Both the position numbers and the translations under genes were made by a program. From positions 1 through 64,000 of the forward strand of contig MPUH01000260.1 of NCBI GenBank assembly GCA_001970955.1: DNA of 64,000 bases, read 5' to 3'. The DNA is from Stentor coeruleus. Lineage: Eukaryota; Ciliophora; Heterotrichea; Heterotrichida; Stentoridae. Positions within the stretch are counted from its first letter, which is position 1. Each line of letters starts with the position of its first letter. The notes under the pieces were generated by a model. That model did no database searches, was not told where the DNA came from, and was given only the letters and a program-made list of their open reading frames with translations. Shown here piece by piece: positions 52,566-62,732 of the stretch.

Positions 52566-53099
52566 TATGAATTTTTTAGTTATTATATTCTAATGCTGAA
52601 AAATCAAAGTTTTTAGTCTTTTATTAGTTTTATTTTTAAAAAAGCTCATGAAGGAAAAGTATAATTTTATACTAATTAAATGCTGTGATTATTGAAGATT
52701 ATTATGATGCTAGACTGAAATAAAGGGTAGAGTTTTTTGATAAAATAAAATCAAAAGTTTTATTTTCATAGCATTTTATTGACCTACCACAAATTGCAAG
52801 AGGTGATTCAGTAAGATTTCAACAAGGAATTTTTGGCATAAATGCCAAATTTGCGAATATCTTTTGCATATTTTTAAAATAATTCTCCATATGCTGTAAT
52901 TGTTATATATTTTATTTAGTTCTTATTTTCAGTTTGAGTTAGATGCTCTTAGAAGCTCACAAAAAAACTTGGAGAAGTAAATGCAATAAATTTTATTAAG
53001 CTTATTTTACATGAATTCATTAGTAAACTTAATCATTCTACTAATTTATTATAGCTAATAAAAGTTTTGCCCTTGCTTATTCAACACCTATAAACCAGA
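52566..53099. other. Intergenic with possible coding relic and hairpin
   Basis: About 530 bp. Near 52785-52885 a short plus-strand reading (DLPQIARGDSVRFQQGIFG) looks like coding sequence but has no start or extension. It overlaps a perfect 7-4-7 inverted repeat at 52832-52849 (TTTGGCA-TAAA-TGCCAAA). It is probably a gene relic of unknown family. Confidence 0.3.
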
Positions 53100-53309
53100 A
53101 TGATTTCCTCCTTTTATCAATATGATTTTATTACAAAAAAAACACTTGAACTACCAAACATTTTTCCCAGCTTTAATTTCAATAAAAAGCCAACCTTTTT
53201 CTTGAAGTACACTATAAAATCCAAGAGATTCCTTAAAATACCAGCCTTCAAGAAACTAGTCTACCATGCTCTTAACTATGCACAAACTTTGTTTAATCGT
53301 ATCTCCTAA
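53100..53309 (+). CDS. Possible small basic protein, 69 aa
   Basis: ATG at 53100 and a stop at 53307-53309. The sequence is Lys/Phe-rich (KKPTFFLKYTIKSKRFLKIP) with somewhat higher GC than the flanks, which is why I list it. There is no homology, and an overlapping frame of similar length follows, so this may be chance. It stands about 200 bp upstream of the PA/RING gene on the same strand. Confidence 0.35.
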   Translation: MISSFYQYDFITKKTLELPNIFPSFNFNKKPTFFLKYTIKSKRFLKIPAFKKLVYHALNYAQTLFNRIS

Positions 53310-53515
53310 TCATCTAATCCACAATAATCATATTCTCCTTATAAATTTACCAATAAAATTTCATGATTTCAAATATATAAACAACTTTAATTATACATCC
53401 TATAAGAAATTCATTATTAAAAACATTTTAATTCATCACAGTATTAATCTCAGATTTTTTTTATTAAGCATCATATAAACAAAATGACATATTAAAACAT
53501 GAAATACTTTTATAA

Positions 53516-55303
53516 ATGCTAGCTCTATTACTATTGGCTGTTTCTGTTAAATCTTACCTTCGAATCCATAGTCCTGACTCATTAGCATCAGTAATACAGG
53601 TTATTCCTGCTAACTTTGGAAACCCTTTTTTATACTCCCGCTATGGCCAGCTTATCATAGTAAATTGTACATCTGATTGCATAATACCTAATAGTATAAA
53701 AGGAAATTTTGCCTTAGTTTATCATACATCAACAACCTTGTTCTTACCTGATATCGCTTTTGATTTACAGGAAAAAGGTGCTATAGGGGTAATAATATGT
53801 TCTAGCTTTCCTTTTAAAGATGAAGTTATTTTAACAAACAACAAAGATATTACCAACAAACTTATAATTGTGTACGTTGCAATACCTTTCGAAAATGCTC
53901 AAAAAATTATAAAATATTACAATTATAGTATTTGGGCATCATATATCTACGACCTTTATGATATGACCCTTAAAAACACATTTTCTATTTTCCTATCTGG
54001 TAACTATACTGATGATAAAAAAACAGTTTCTTCATTCAAAAACCTTTACGATAAAAAACCTAATGAGCTTAAAAACTTTATTATAAGCTTAGAAAATTGT
54101 ACTGACTGTGTTGAAAACATACAGCAAGACTGTGTTTTACCTGAAAATATATGCTTAACAAGTACAAAAGAAGCTTTAGGGTCAAGAAAAGCTGAGAATT
54201 CTCTAACGATCTTAGGATATTTTCAAACTATGCTTGATAACAAAGGTCAATTTTTAAATCATTTACTAGAAATATATGATGTTTGTGAGGAAAATTATAC
54301 CTCATACTGTATATTATCTTTTTTAGATAAAAATACCTATAGAGATTTAATTGATACTACACAAATTATTTCAGGTCCAATTACTCAGAAATACATGTTT
54401 ACAAATGAAAATAAATATTTTTATTGGCCAGATTATCTTAAAGAAGCTTTATGTGTACTTTTCCCTATTAACTTCTCATCTCTCTGTAGCCAATGTTCTA
54501 GTACATGCACATTTGATCAATTAAAATACCCAAAATGCATTTTAGGATGTAACAGTACAGAATGTGGATATCATAGATTGAAATGTTTAGAAGAAACAAA
54601 TGGGTGTTATAATTTCATGAAAAATGATAGTAACTGTAATACAAACTGTTATTTAGAAGAAGATTGTAAAGGTGAATGTTCAGAAGAATGCTTATACTCA
54701 GACCTTAAAAAAGGTTTATGTCCTTTAAAATGCAATGAAAATTGTTTTAAATTATATTGTTCACAAGATTACTGTAGTCCAGAATGCAAATATTCTGATA
54801 TAAAAAAAGATTATTGCCCTTCAGCTTGTCCTAGTTATTGCTGTATAGAATCAGATTCTAGTAATCATTCAGACTCATATAATTTATCGAAAATTGTAAT
54901 TATTTCAATCTCCATTTCTGGGTAATTTTTACTTAGATTCATAACTTTGATATTAATTACTTTATTTGCTTTTCTTATAAGCAAAATATGTAAAAATCGT
55001 GTTAATAGAAGGGTTTATTTTATTAGAGATGAAGTCCCTTTAAGTTGGAATTCGCTTAATCATAGCACTTCTGAACTTAATCCTATTAAGAGTATTTATA
55101 AAAAAAAGTTTAGTAAAGAAATTGAGTTTCTTGGAGAAGGGATTTGCACGCTTGATTTTGTTGAGATTTTTGAGAAGGATAATGTGGTTGTAACGCCGTG
55201 CAAGCATATTTTTCATTATAAATGCTTGAAAGAATGGGTGGAAAGTGATAATGGGAGTTTTATTTGTCCGAATTGTAAAGGGCCATTTTTACCGTTTGCT
55301 TGA
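53516..55303 (+). CDS. PA-TM-RING type membrane E3 ligase-like protein, 590 aa, one intron
   Basis: Exons 53516-54921 and 54937-55303 join across a 15-nt phase-2 intron in the membrane helix. A signal peptide (MLALLLLAVSVKS) starts the protein. Residues 20-160 resemble a protease-associated domain (FALVYHTS; EKGAIGVIICSSF). A Cys-rich lumenal region (about 320-450, repeats like CSPECKYSDIKKDYCPSAC) follows. Then come the membrane helix (IVIISISISGFITLILITLF) and a cytosolic RING-H2 with VVTPCKHIFHYKCLKEW and ICPNCKGPF. This is the architecture of endosomal PA-TM-RING E3 ligases such as RNF13. The first zinc pair reads CTLD instead of CxxC. The stop is TGA. Confidence 0.87.
54922..54936 (+). 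other. 15-nt spliceosomal intron
   Basis: Reads GTAATTTTTACTTAG, with A at position 10, in phase 2. Its removal joins the lumenal part to the membrane helix and RING domain. Confidence 0.92.
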
Positions 55304-55745
55304 GGATTAAATTGCGTTTCTGTAAAGTTGTTAGGGTTTTGATTGATAATAGGATAATGAAAATATGTGGAATATTGTTTAAGTTAAAGAAAAATCAAAG
55401 CATGCATACAGAGAATTGATAAAAATTATAAATTTTTATGGTTAATTGTATTTGAATTAATATGGTAATAGATAAAATATTAGTTTAATTTTAATTTCAC
55501 AAAATATAAAAATTGTTATAGTTAATATTAATGATTTATAAGTAAATTTAGTAAGACACACTTTATTATTCATTTAGAAAACAGTTTCCAAATAATGTTG
55601 CTGATGATTTTCTAATAAAAAATAATCAATAATCTATATCACAAAAATCTCATCATCTTCAAGATATAAAATATACTAATTACCCAAACCCATATCAATA
55701 GCAAATCAATTCTTTTTATATAATTTCATGTATTCTTATCAATAT
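55304..55745. other. Intergenic, nothing recognised
   Basis: About 440 bp of AT-rich spacer after the RING gene. No element is recognised. Confidence 0.5.
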
Positions 55746-56060
55746 TTACAATTCAAAAATTTTATTTATCATGCACTTGCATTTTAGCTTCAGCTTTAGC
55801 TTTGATAATTTATTTTCTTTACTTTTGATTTCCAGGATTTGCTTTGGATGATTGAATATATATCTTCCTCCAGATTGCTTATGGATATGATGCATATATA
55901 GCTGACGAATAAAACTTAAGAAATTGTTATGCTTGAAGAATGATGGCAAAATTTCATTAGAAAATGTTAGGAGATTAAGAATTTCGAAACTTTTGCCTTG
56001 ATTGATCTATTTAATTAGATTCTGATATGCTTTTTTGTTTAAAATGTTGTAAATTTTCAT
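55746..56060 (-). pseudogene. Decayed heat-shock-factor DNA-binding domain
   Basis: Minus-strand readings retain the HSF domain core: KSFEILNLLTFSNEILPSFF followed by KHNNFLSFIRQLYMHHIHK, then FNHP. They align with the intact HSF at 33.9-34.6 kb ([25 protein letters not shown]). The upstream part contains stops and there is no proper start. The C-terminal coiled coil is replaced by a short Lys-rich tail. It is therefore a broken extra HSF gene copy. Confidence 0.82.
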
Positions 56061-56661
56061 TAGAAAATAGTTTGAGTTGGATTTTTTATTTTGATTAATA
56101 CTAGATAGAGTATATATCTTAACCATATTAGTATTTTACTATGATAATTATAACTAAATTGAATAATTATGTTGTTATTCATATAGGGTGTTGATGATTT
56201 TTTTGTAATTTCTCTAAAGACTTTTTATTGTTGTGCTATGCTTAATTTTATGATTTGTTCAGCGAATATTTAATAAAAGGCTTTAAAAGTTTCTTTATAA
56301 ACAATTATCTCTGATAGTTTTACTTATTTAATATATTTCATTAGACATTGTTTTTTTTCCCTAAAAATGACTAAACTTATTTTACATCAGAAAAAATACC
56401 GTCATAATTTAGTAACGTCACACAGTTTCACATCAAATTTTATCAATGATTATTTATTTAATCATCCTTAACTTCTTTTTTTACTACAAAGCCTAATTTT
56501 TCCAATCAAAAAGCCCAATATATAACTTATCTTTTTTAATCAAAGGTATCATCAATAAAATATAAAAACTATCTATACAGACACAGAAATTTGCATATTC
56601 ATTTTTACCTAAAGAAATACTTAAATGTTAATTTTAATACTTTTAAGATTGGTTATAGAAA
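56061..56661. other. Intergenic, nothing recognised
   Basis: About 600 bp of AT-rich DNA ahead of the kinase gene, including its promoter. No element is recognised. Confidence 0.5.
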
Positions 56662-57573
56662 ATGGGATCATGCTTAGTAAAAACGACAACAACTAGTAGT
56701 TTTGACATTGGAATAATAAAAGCCTCATATCAGCCTAAAAATACAGGGGAAATGTATTCAAATTCTAAACCAAAAAGACTTCAAGATAATTACAGAATTG
56801 GAAAAGTCCTTGGATCTGGGACTTTCGGTATAGTCAGACAAGCGACTCATAAAAAAACCTCACAAGAATATGCTGTAAAAATATTCCCAAAATCAGCTTT
56901 ATATAAAGAAATGCTTTCTGAATCGCTTAAAAACGAAATAGAAATCCTAAAAAATCTTGATCACCCAAACATCATAAAAATTTTCGATGACTTCGAAGAT
57001 CAAAAACATTTTTACTTTATCATGGAAAAATGCCAAGGTGGTGATCTCAATTCTTTAATACCCAAAAAGAACTTTTTTACCGAAGTTTTTATTGTAAAAA
57101 TATTAAAACAGCTTTTATCAGCATTAAGTTATCTTCATGATAATAATATAGTCCATCGTGATATCAAACTTGAAAATATCCTTTTTCTTAAAGATAAAGA
57201 CTATGAAAAAATAAAAATCATAGACTTTGGTGTAGCTCAATATTATCAAGATAATAAATTTATGACTGTATCAGTTGGAACTTTATTATATACAGCCCCT
57301 GAAGTACTTGAACAAAGGTATAATGAAAAGTGTGATTTATGGAGCTGTGGAGTTGTTGCTTATGTTTTAATATGTGGTGTTTTACCTTTTTTAGGTAAAA
57401 ATGATTATGAGATTGTTGGGAAAATAAAAAGATGCCAGGTTAATTGGGATGAGGAGATATGGGGAAGGTATGGATGGGAAGCAAAAGATTTTGTTATGAG
57501 ATTACTGTGTGAGGATAGTCGTAGAATGACAGCGAGACAAGCACTTGAACATGAGTTTTTAAACAGCTTTTAA
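56662..57573 (+). CDS. CDPK-like Ser/Thr kinase without EF hands, probably acylated, 303 aa
   Basis: Starts MGSCLVK, a strong N-myristoylation site (Gly2) with a palmitoylable Cys4, so membrane attachment is likely. The kinase domain (about 45-303) has GSGTFGIV (P-loop), YAVKIF (Lys), VHRDIKLENIL and DFGVAQ, with VGTLLYTAPEVL, all active-type residues. It is closest in style to calcium-dependent protein kinases. The protein ends (LEHEFLNSF) right at the end of the catalytic domain, so the CDPK junction helix and EF hands are missing. No following exon with a GTA..TAG intron is visible before the stop. It is either a true short kinase or a truncated CDPK paralogue. Confidence 0.9.
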   Translation: MGSCLVKTTTTSSFDIGIIKASYQPKNTGEMYSNSKPKRLQDNYRIGKVLGSGTFGIVRQATHKKTSQEYAVKIFPKSALYKEMLSESLKNEIEILKNLDHPNIIKIFDDFEDQKHFYFIMEKCQGGDLNSLIPKKNFFTEVFIVKILKQLLSALSYLHDNNIVHRDIKLENILFLKDKDYEKIKIIDFGVAQYYQDNKFMTVSVGTLLYTAPEVLEQRYNEKCDLWSCGVVAYVLICGVLPFLGKNDYEIVGKIKRCQVNWDEEIWGRYGWEAKDFVMRLLCEDSRRMTARQALEHEFLNSF

Positions 57574-57647
57574 AGATATAAACTTAAGAACTTCTCTTAT
57601 AAAAAATATAATTTCATGTGAACAGATTAAACTATTGAATAAATATT

Positions 57648-58382
57648 ATGAGTTCTGCTTTCCAAGAGCGGTTCAAGAATCGAGTAAATTTCATAGGCAA
57701 ACAAGGAAACATCGACCTAACAGGCTCAGCAGGTATTCAAAAGCCTTTAAACAGTCAGATATTCCATAGTTCATATCAACCAGTTAATGATATACCTGAA
57801 GTATCGAAAGTTCTTGAGAGATACAGCACAACCACATATGAAATTCCATCATGTCCAAGTCCAATTGGAATAATAGAATCTTCTTCCCAATCTTATAAAC
57901 AACCACAATCAGCAAATCCTTATAAAATCATTGAAAAAAGAGGTCATTCTAACATATACACCAAGCAATACTCTAAAGCTATAGGAGAATATAAACCTTA
58001 TACACTTCAAGATTACCAAAATATCAAAAGTAATAAATATTATGAACTTGGAGGACTAGGACCATCTAATATTGGTTCAGAAGATTGGAAACTGAAAAAA
58101 GAAATGTTTGAAAAACGGGTTTCTTATGGAAAACAAGTTATGCAAACCTATAGTAATTTACCTTCTTGTTATATGAGAAAACCAATAAAACCTTTAGAAA
58201 AAGATATAAACAGAAATGATAAAGGAAGGAAATTTGTTAGGATGATCCCAAAACCTCTTAAAAAAGATAAGAATCCTAATTGTAAATCAATGCCTGCAGT
58301 ATCTTCGGTACTTGAAGAACTTGAACAGCAGCATATTGCTTATAAGGCTTCTGTTGGGAATATTTGGCATGATTACAAATAA
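57648..58382 (+). CDS. Unknown protein with conserved-looking PYTLQDY and GGLGP motifs, 244 aa
   Basis: ATG at 57648, TAA at 58380-58382, 74 bp after the kinase gene. The sequence lacks long coiled coils. A central block, KPYTLQDYQNIK, followed by YYELGGLGP and then KKEMFEKRVSYGKQV, looks like a conserved module of cilia-associated proteins seen in several protists and animals. I cannot name the family with certainty. The flanks are Lys/Pro/Ser-rich and disordered. Confidence 0.77.
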   Translation: MSSAFQERFKNRVNFIGKQGNIDLTGSAGIQKPLNSQIFHSSYQPVNDIPEVSKVLERYSTTTYEIPSCPSPIGIIESSSQSYKQPQSANPYKIIEKRGHSNIYTKQYSKAIGEYKPYTLQDYQNIKSNKYYELGGLGPSNIGSEDWKLKKEMFEKRVSYGKQVMQTYSNLPSCYMRKPIKPLEKDINRNDKGRKFVRMIPKPLKKDKNPNCKSMPAVSSVLEELEQQHIAYKASVGNIWHDYK

Positions 58383-59021
58383 TTAATTGTATAAGTTAAG
58401 CTTTTTAGAATAGGTTTTTTGATTGGGTTGGTTTTTAGTGTACTTTGGTGGTCTTTGATGACTTTGATGATTTTTCAATGGATTAAATGAAATGGGATAT
58501 TTTTTGTTGTATTTTTATATCAATGGAGATAAGATAAATTGCTTTTTAGGTTTTTATGGAATTTTTGATAAGATCTTGCTTGAAATTTTGAAATATTTTT
58601 TGATTTTTGGGTGGAATTTACTTGTTCTATTCCCTGTTAAAGGAATACATTAGTTAATGTTGTTAATTTGACTCATAGTTTTAGCTTGGATTACTAAAGA
58701 TTAATTTAGACTTAAGGGTTGATTTGATTTCTGAAATTAATTGTTACTTTCTTTTTGAACTTCTCCTGGATCATTGAGTACTTTTATTAATTTGATATTT
58801 TTATTATATTAGAAATAATAATTTAGCTTTTATAATTACGATTTTTTTAGAAAAGTTCTATTTGTAATCTTTCATTTAGCTTAATATCTTTGACATTATA
58901 AAAAATGAATAATATAAGTTTTATATTTAGTATAGATGATTTAACTTTTTTTAACTTTTTGCATTTTTATACTATATTATCTAAAGTATTTAATTTAGTG
59001 CCTTTAAGACCTAGAAAATAA
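58383..59021. other. Convergent intergenic region, nothing recognised
   Basis: About 640 bp between convergent genes. The plus strand is markedly T/G-rich from 58390 to 58640 and AT-rich after that. No frame or RNA is recognised. Confidence 0.5.
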
Positions 59022-60020
59022 TTATGGATCTACACAATTTTCCACAGAATTTAGATTTAAAAAAGGCACCTCAAACGACCTTCTCATATGATATCTTAAT
59101 TTTTTGTCACTCCCCAATTCATAATCAGTAATACTGTTAGCTAATTTCTCTGATTTATAAAATAAACTTTCATTTAACTGGTTTGCCATATTCTTCTGAG
59201 ACATTTTTGATTTTTCAATACTTTTTACATTTTTGGCAATAGACTGTATTTTTTCTATATCTAACTTAATACTTTGTAAATCTTTATCAAACACAAGATT
59301 TTGATAAATAATATTATTAATTCTCTGTTTAAAATCTTCTTCATTTTCATCTTCTGAAATATTAATCCTAAGCATTTTATCTGTAATTTTTTTGTGTTGT
59401 CTTAATAACTGCTGAAGTTTTAATTTCAAATCTACACTATTTTTATTTAAAGCTTTAAGTTCAATATATATATTCTCAGAAAATGAAGCATTTTTATCTT
59501 GTATAAACTTCTCATTGTTTTTAAAAATAATAGATTCGTAAGTATTTCTTATCAATGATAATCCCTTAGCATAATTTGGATCTAATTCGCAAATACATTC
59601 AACAGCATCTTTACATATATTAACCTTATCATTATCATCACTACATTTTCCTAAGATTTCTATAAGTTTTTCAAATCGCATATCTTGTTTTTGCTTTTTA
59701 TTAGTTTCATACAAGGAGCATATTGAACTTCGATCTTTCTTTTTGTATATAGTTTTCAAGGTATTTACAGTATTTTTTATATTACACGTGCTATTCATAG
59801 AAATCTTAAGCCGCAACTGAGGATTTTTTCCAAGTTTTGTTAATGAAGCGGAGTGTTTATTTGCAAAAGGTGAAGCAGATGTATAATCAGGTTTTGAAGA
59901 AGAAAATTTGTATAGTTGGCTTTTTTCTGGAGAGCTTTCTTCTGTAAGCAAATTTTTATTTGATGACAAACCATTTCGTTTCTTACTGGGAAGAGACTCA
60001 AAACGAACTATACCTAACAT
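59022..60020 (-). CDS. Tandem-family coiled-coil protein, copy 1, 332 aa
   Basis: ATG at 60020-60018, TAA at 59024-59022. The N-terminal ~110 residues are Ser/Lys-rich and carry SPFANKHS and KNPQLRLK, motifs also seen in the next copy (SPYASKSN, KNPKIILR). From about 115 the protein is helical and coiled. The segment VECICELDPNYAKGLSLIR aligns without gaps to FQKLIHENPGLEKTLKKIK of copy 2. It contains an intron look-alike (59582-59596) that this alignment shows to be coding. Function unknown; probably cytoskeletal. Confidence 0.82.
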   Translation of the reverse strand: MLGIVRFESLPSKKRNGLSSNKNLLTEESSPEKSQLYKFSSSKPDYTSASPFANKHSASLTKLGKNPQLRLKISMNSTCNIKNTVNTLKTIYKKKDRSSICSLYETNKKQKQDMRFEKLIEILGKCSDDNDKVNICKDAVECICELDPNYAKGLSLIRNTYESIIFKNNEKFIQDKNASFSENIYIELKALNKNSVDLKLKLQQLLRQHKKITDKMLRINISEDENEEDFKQRINNIIYQNLVFDKDLQSIKLDIEKIQSIAKNVKSIEKSKMSQKNMANQLNESLFYKSEKLANSITDYELGSDKKLRYHMRRSFEVPFLNLNSVENCVDP

Positions 60021-61625
60021 ATTTTCCTTTTTATATTACGGAAAATATGCTTGAGATTTTTAGGACTACCAATTACATTAGTTTGCAAATATTTTTAGTT
60101 TTAATAATCCCTTTTGGAAATTTTTAAAGATTTAAGCTTCTTGATGCTCTATTAAATATAATTTGAGTTAGTTTTTATGTATGCGTTTATAGTTTAAGAA
60201 TAAAGATATTCGATATTATTACAATGTTGTATTCATGTTTATATTTAGACTAACTTAGAAGTATTTTTTAAGATAGATTGAATAACTATAATTGAAATAT
60301 TATTGAACTTTTTATATTTTTGCCTTTGAAGTGTATACTTTTCAACAGGTTAACATTTTTTTTTTAATCAAATATTAACTACATCATATTTTCAGCTTTA
60401 TTATTATTTTGTCTAATATCGCTGTTTAGCTTTTTATCAACTTCTCAGTTTTTATTTTATTTTGCGTACTCGTTAAAATTGTTATCTTTTTGAGTAGCAA
60501 ACTGGGAATTTTTATTAGCTATTTTAATATACTTAATCGATATTTTATATGAAATTCTTGTAATTGATTAAAAAGGCTCTTATTTTCGGTATATCTTTCG
60601 ATGCAAAGCTAAGATTATGTTTAAAGTTTTATTACTGATATTTGATAGCTTTTGTTTTTTTAATACCATACTTTGCGTAATAATTGCTTGTTTATATCAT
60701 GTTTTAACTAATAAAAGGGTATTTCCTTCTAAAAAATGCTTATATCATAAATTATATATAAAAATCATTGTTTTTATATGCATCTTCCTTTAAGCAAAGC
60801 AACTATATATTCACCCTATTTTTATATAAAACATGCTAAGAATATTAATAAATGCCACAAAAACTTAATTTTTATCAATAATTTCTTCAATCACTTCTCA
60901 ATATGCTTTTATAATTTCTTCTTATCATCACTAGTTTCAATATTCTTTATTTCACAGAGTCTATTGAAATTTCCATTTTTTTTTCAATATAATTTTTCCC
61001 TTTAGGCAACACTAAATTATATGAGTGAAACAATTATCATCATGTCTTTTTAGGTCATAATTTATAACTTGTTTTTTAAGAAACCATAGTCTTGCTTTTA
61101 AATTCTTCAAGAATTTTATATGATCTAATAGTTTTATAACATAAAGAGGTGATGAGGAAAGCTTGATTTGGGGGCAATTTTATAATAAAATATCAAGAAA
61201 CTCTATAGTAATTTTCTCTTTTTTTGCAGTTTCCCTGTTTTTTAAGTAGATTTTCACCGAACTAATAATTTTGTATTTTTTTCATTTAACTTTATTCTAA
61301 AATAAAAATAATAAAACTTTATCATTAAATATCAAGAAATAATACTAAACGGCAAAAAGTTTGAAAAATATATAAGAGAAAAGAGCAATGAAATTAAAAG
61401 AAAGGTAGATAGCATCATAAAAAAACTTCGTAGAAAGCATTGATAATAAGAGAAAACATCTGAAAATTAATTAATACAGAGTTCACGACTGTGAACGATA
61501 TATTTTCTAACTAACTAACTATCATTAAATATCAAACCTCTCAATATAACAACCCTAATTTACAAATAAAAATCCATTGAGTCATTATCTTTAACATCAA
61601 ATTAATTATAATTAATAAAAACATT
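60021..61625. other. 1.6-kb intergenic stretch between tandem copies
   Basis: No intact gene. A 38-codon basic frame ends near 61442 (KFEKYIREKSNEIKRKVDS) without a start. A small palindrome GTTCAC-GACT-GTGAAC lies at 61481-61496. The frame at 60778-61005 looks random. A decayed intermediate family copy cannot be excluded, but I could not show one. Confidence 0.45.
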
Positions 61626-62732
61626 TTAGCTTTTATTCTCAATCATTGTATCTTCTCCTATTGAGTTTTCTGATCTATCCGACAGTGTATCCGAATCCTG
61701 TGCTAGATTTTTCTTATCTAAATTTTGTAGATTTAATCTAGGGACAATCTCAGGCCGTGTGCTATGAATTCTCCCACTAGTCAAATTATGATTATCACAA
61801 ACCCATAATTCTAACAGCAATTCACTATCAAAATTTTCTATTTGACTTGAGCATATTTCCTCTATAGACAAGCCTGATTTTTCTATCAAACTCAGTACTT
61901 TAGTCAGTTTCCGTGCTTGGGTTTTATAAAAAACAAGCTCTTTTTCCTTTAGACTTAAATTCTCTTTAAACTTTTTATGCTCTTTTATAACCCTTTCATA
62001 CTCCTCAGCGTTTTTAGCTACCTGCCCCAAATTAAGCCCAGTTAATTCATTAAACCTAGCCGCAATACTTGTATAGTTTTTGTTTATTTGATTATGTTTT
62101 ATTATAAGTTCCTTATTATCTTTTATAGTACTTTCTAATTCATTTAAAAGCTCTAATTTCATGTTTTCTAGTTTTCTTATATTCTCTTGTTGGGATATAA
62201 TAATCTTATTTTTTTCTTCTAATGCATTTTCATATACATCTTTTATTTTTTTAAGTGTTTTTTCTAAACCTGGGTTCTCATGGATTAGTTTTTGGAAAAT
62301 TTTATTTATGATAGCAATTTTCCCTGTATAATTTTTTTCTGAGGATATATCATTTAATAACCCCCAAGTATTGTCAAATGAAGATTTTTGACTAGTTTTA
62401 TCGTATTTTGTAAAAGATGTTTGATCATCATAACTTGTACTGATTTTTTTTAAAACGCATAAAGAACTTGATGAGTATGGATATTTTACTATGTTTTTCC
62501 TCAAGATAATTTTAGGGTTTTTACTGCATTTGTCTAAAGATTTGTGCTGATTGTTTGATTTTGATGCATAAGGCGAAAATATTGTTAGAAGGCTGAGATT
62601 TGAGATATTTCTGATAGATCTGTTTTTTTGGTGATGATGAGGAAATGATTGATTTGTTGTATCATTTTTAGAAGGTGATTTATTTGATGCCATTTTCGCA
62701 AGTGATGACGATGTTGGGATGTCTGAGGACAT
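61626..62732 (-). CDS. Tandem-family coiled-coil protein, copy 2, 368 aa
   Basis: ATG at 62732-62730, stop at 61628-61626. The Ser/Lys-rich N-terminus (SPYASKSN) is followed by long coiled coil (about 145-300). Diagnostic blocks shared with copy 3 are YTSIAARFNELTG and FYKTQARKLTKVLSLIEKSG, then LSIEEIC. The protein probably forms dimers, with no catalytic motif. Same strand and order as copies 1 and 3, consistent with tandem gene duplication. Confidence 0.83.
   Translation of the reverse strand: MSSDIPTSSSLAKMASNKSPSKNDTTNQSFPHHHQKNRSIRNISNLSLLTIFSPYASKSNNQHKSLDKCSKNPKIILRKNIVKYPYSSSSLCVLKKISTSYDDQTSFTKYDKTSQKSSFDNTWGLLNDISSEKNYTGKIAIINKIFQKLIHENPGLEKTLKKIKDVYENALEEKNKIIISQQENIRKLENMKLELLNELESTIKDNKELIIKHNQINKNYTSIAARFNELTGLNLGQVAKNAEEYERVIKEHKKFKENLSLKEKELVFYKTQARKLTKVLSLIEKSGLSIEEICSSQIENFDSELLLELWVCDNHNLTSGRIHSTRPEIVPRLNLQNLDKKNLAQDSDTLSDRSENSIGEDTMIENKS

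Noticed and set aside
60300-60720. Possible decayed fourth copy of the tandem coiled-coil family
   Set aside because: Minus-strand readings show only generic Lys/Ile/Asn-rich pieces, with none of the family motifs.
60778-61005. 75-codon plus-strand frame
   Set aside because: Phe/Tyr/Asn-rich random composition in a long spacer, with no homology signal.
61481-61496. Palindrome GTTCAC-GACT-GTGAAC as a regulatory site or tRNA-like stem
   Set aside because: Too short and isolated; no cloverleaf or repeated copies nearby.
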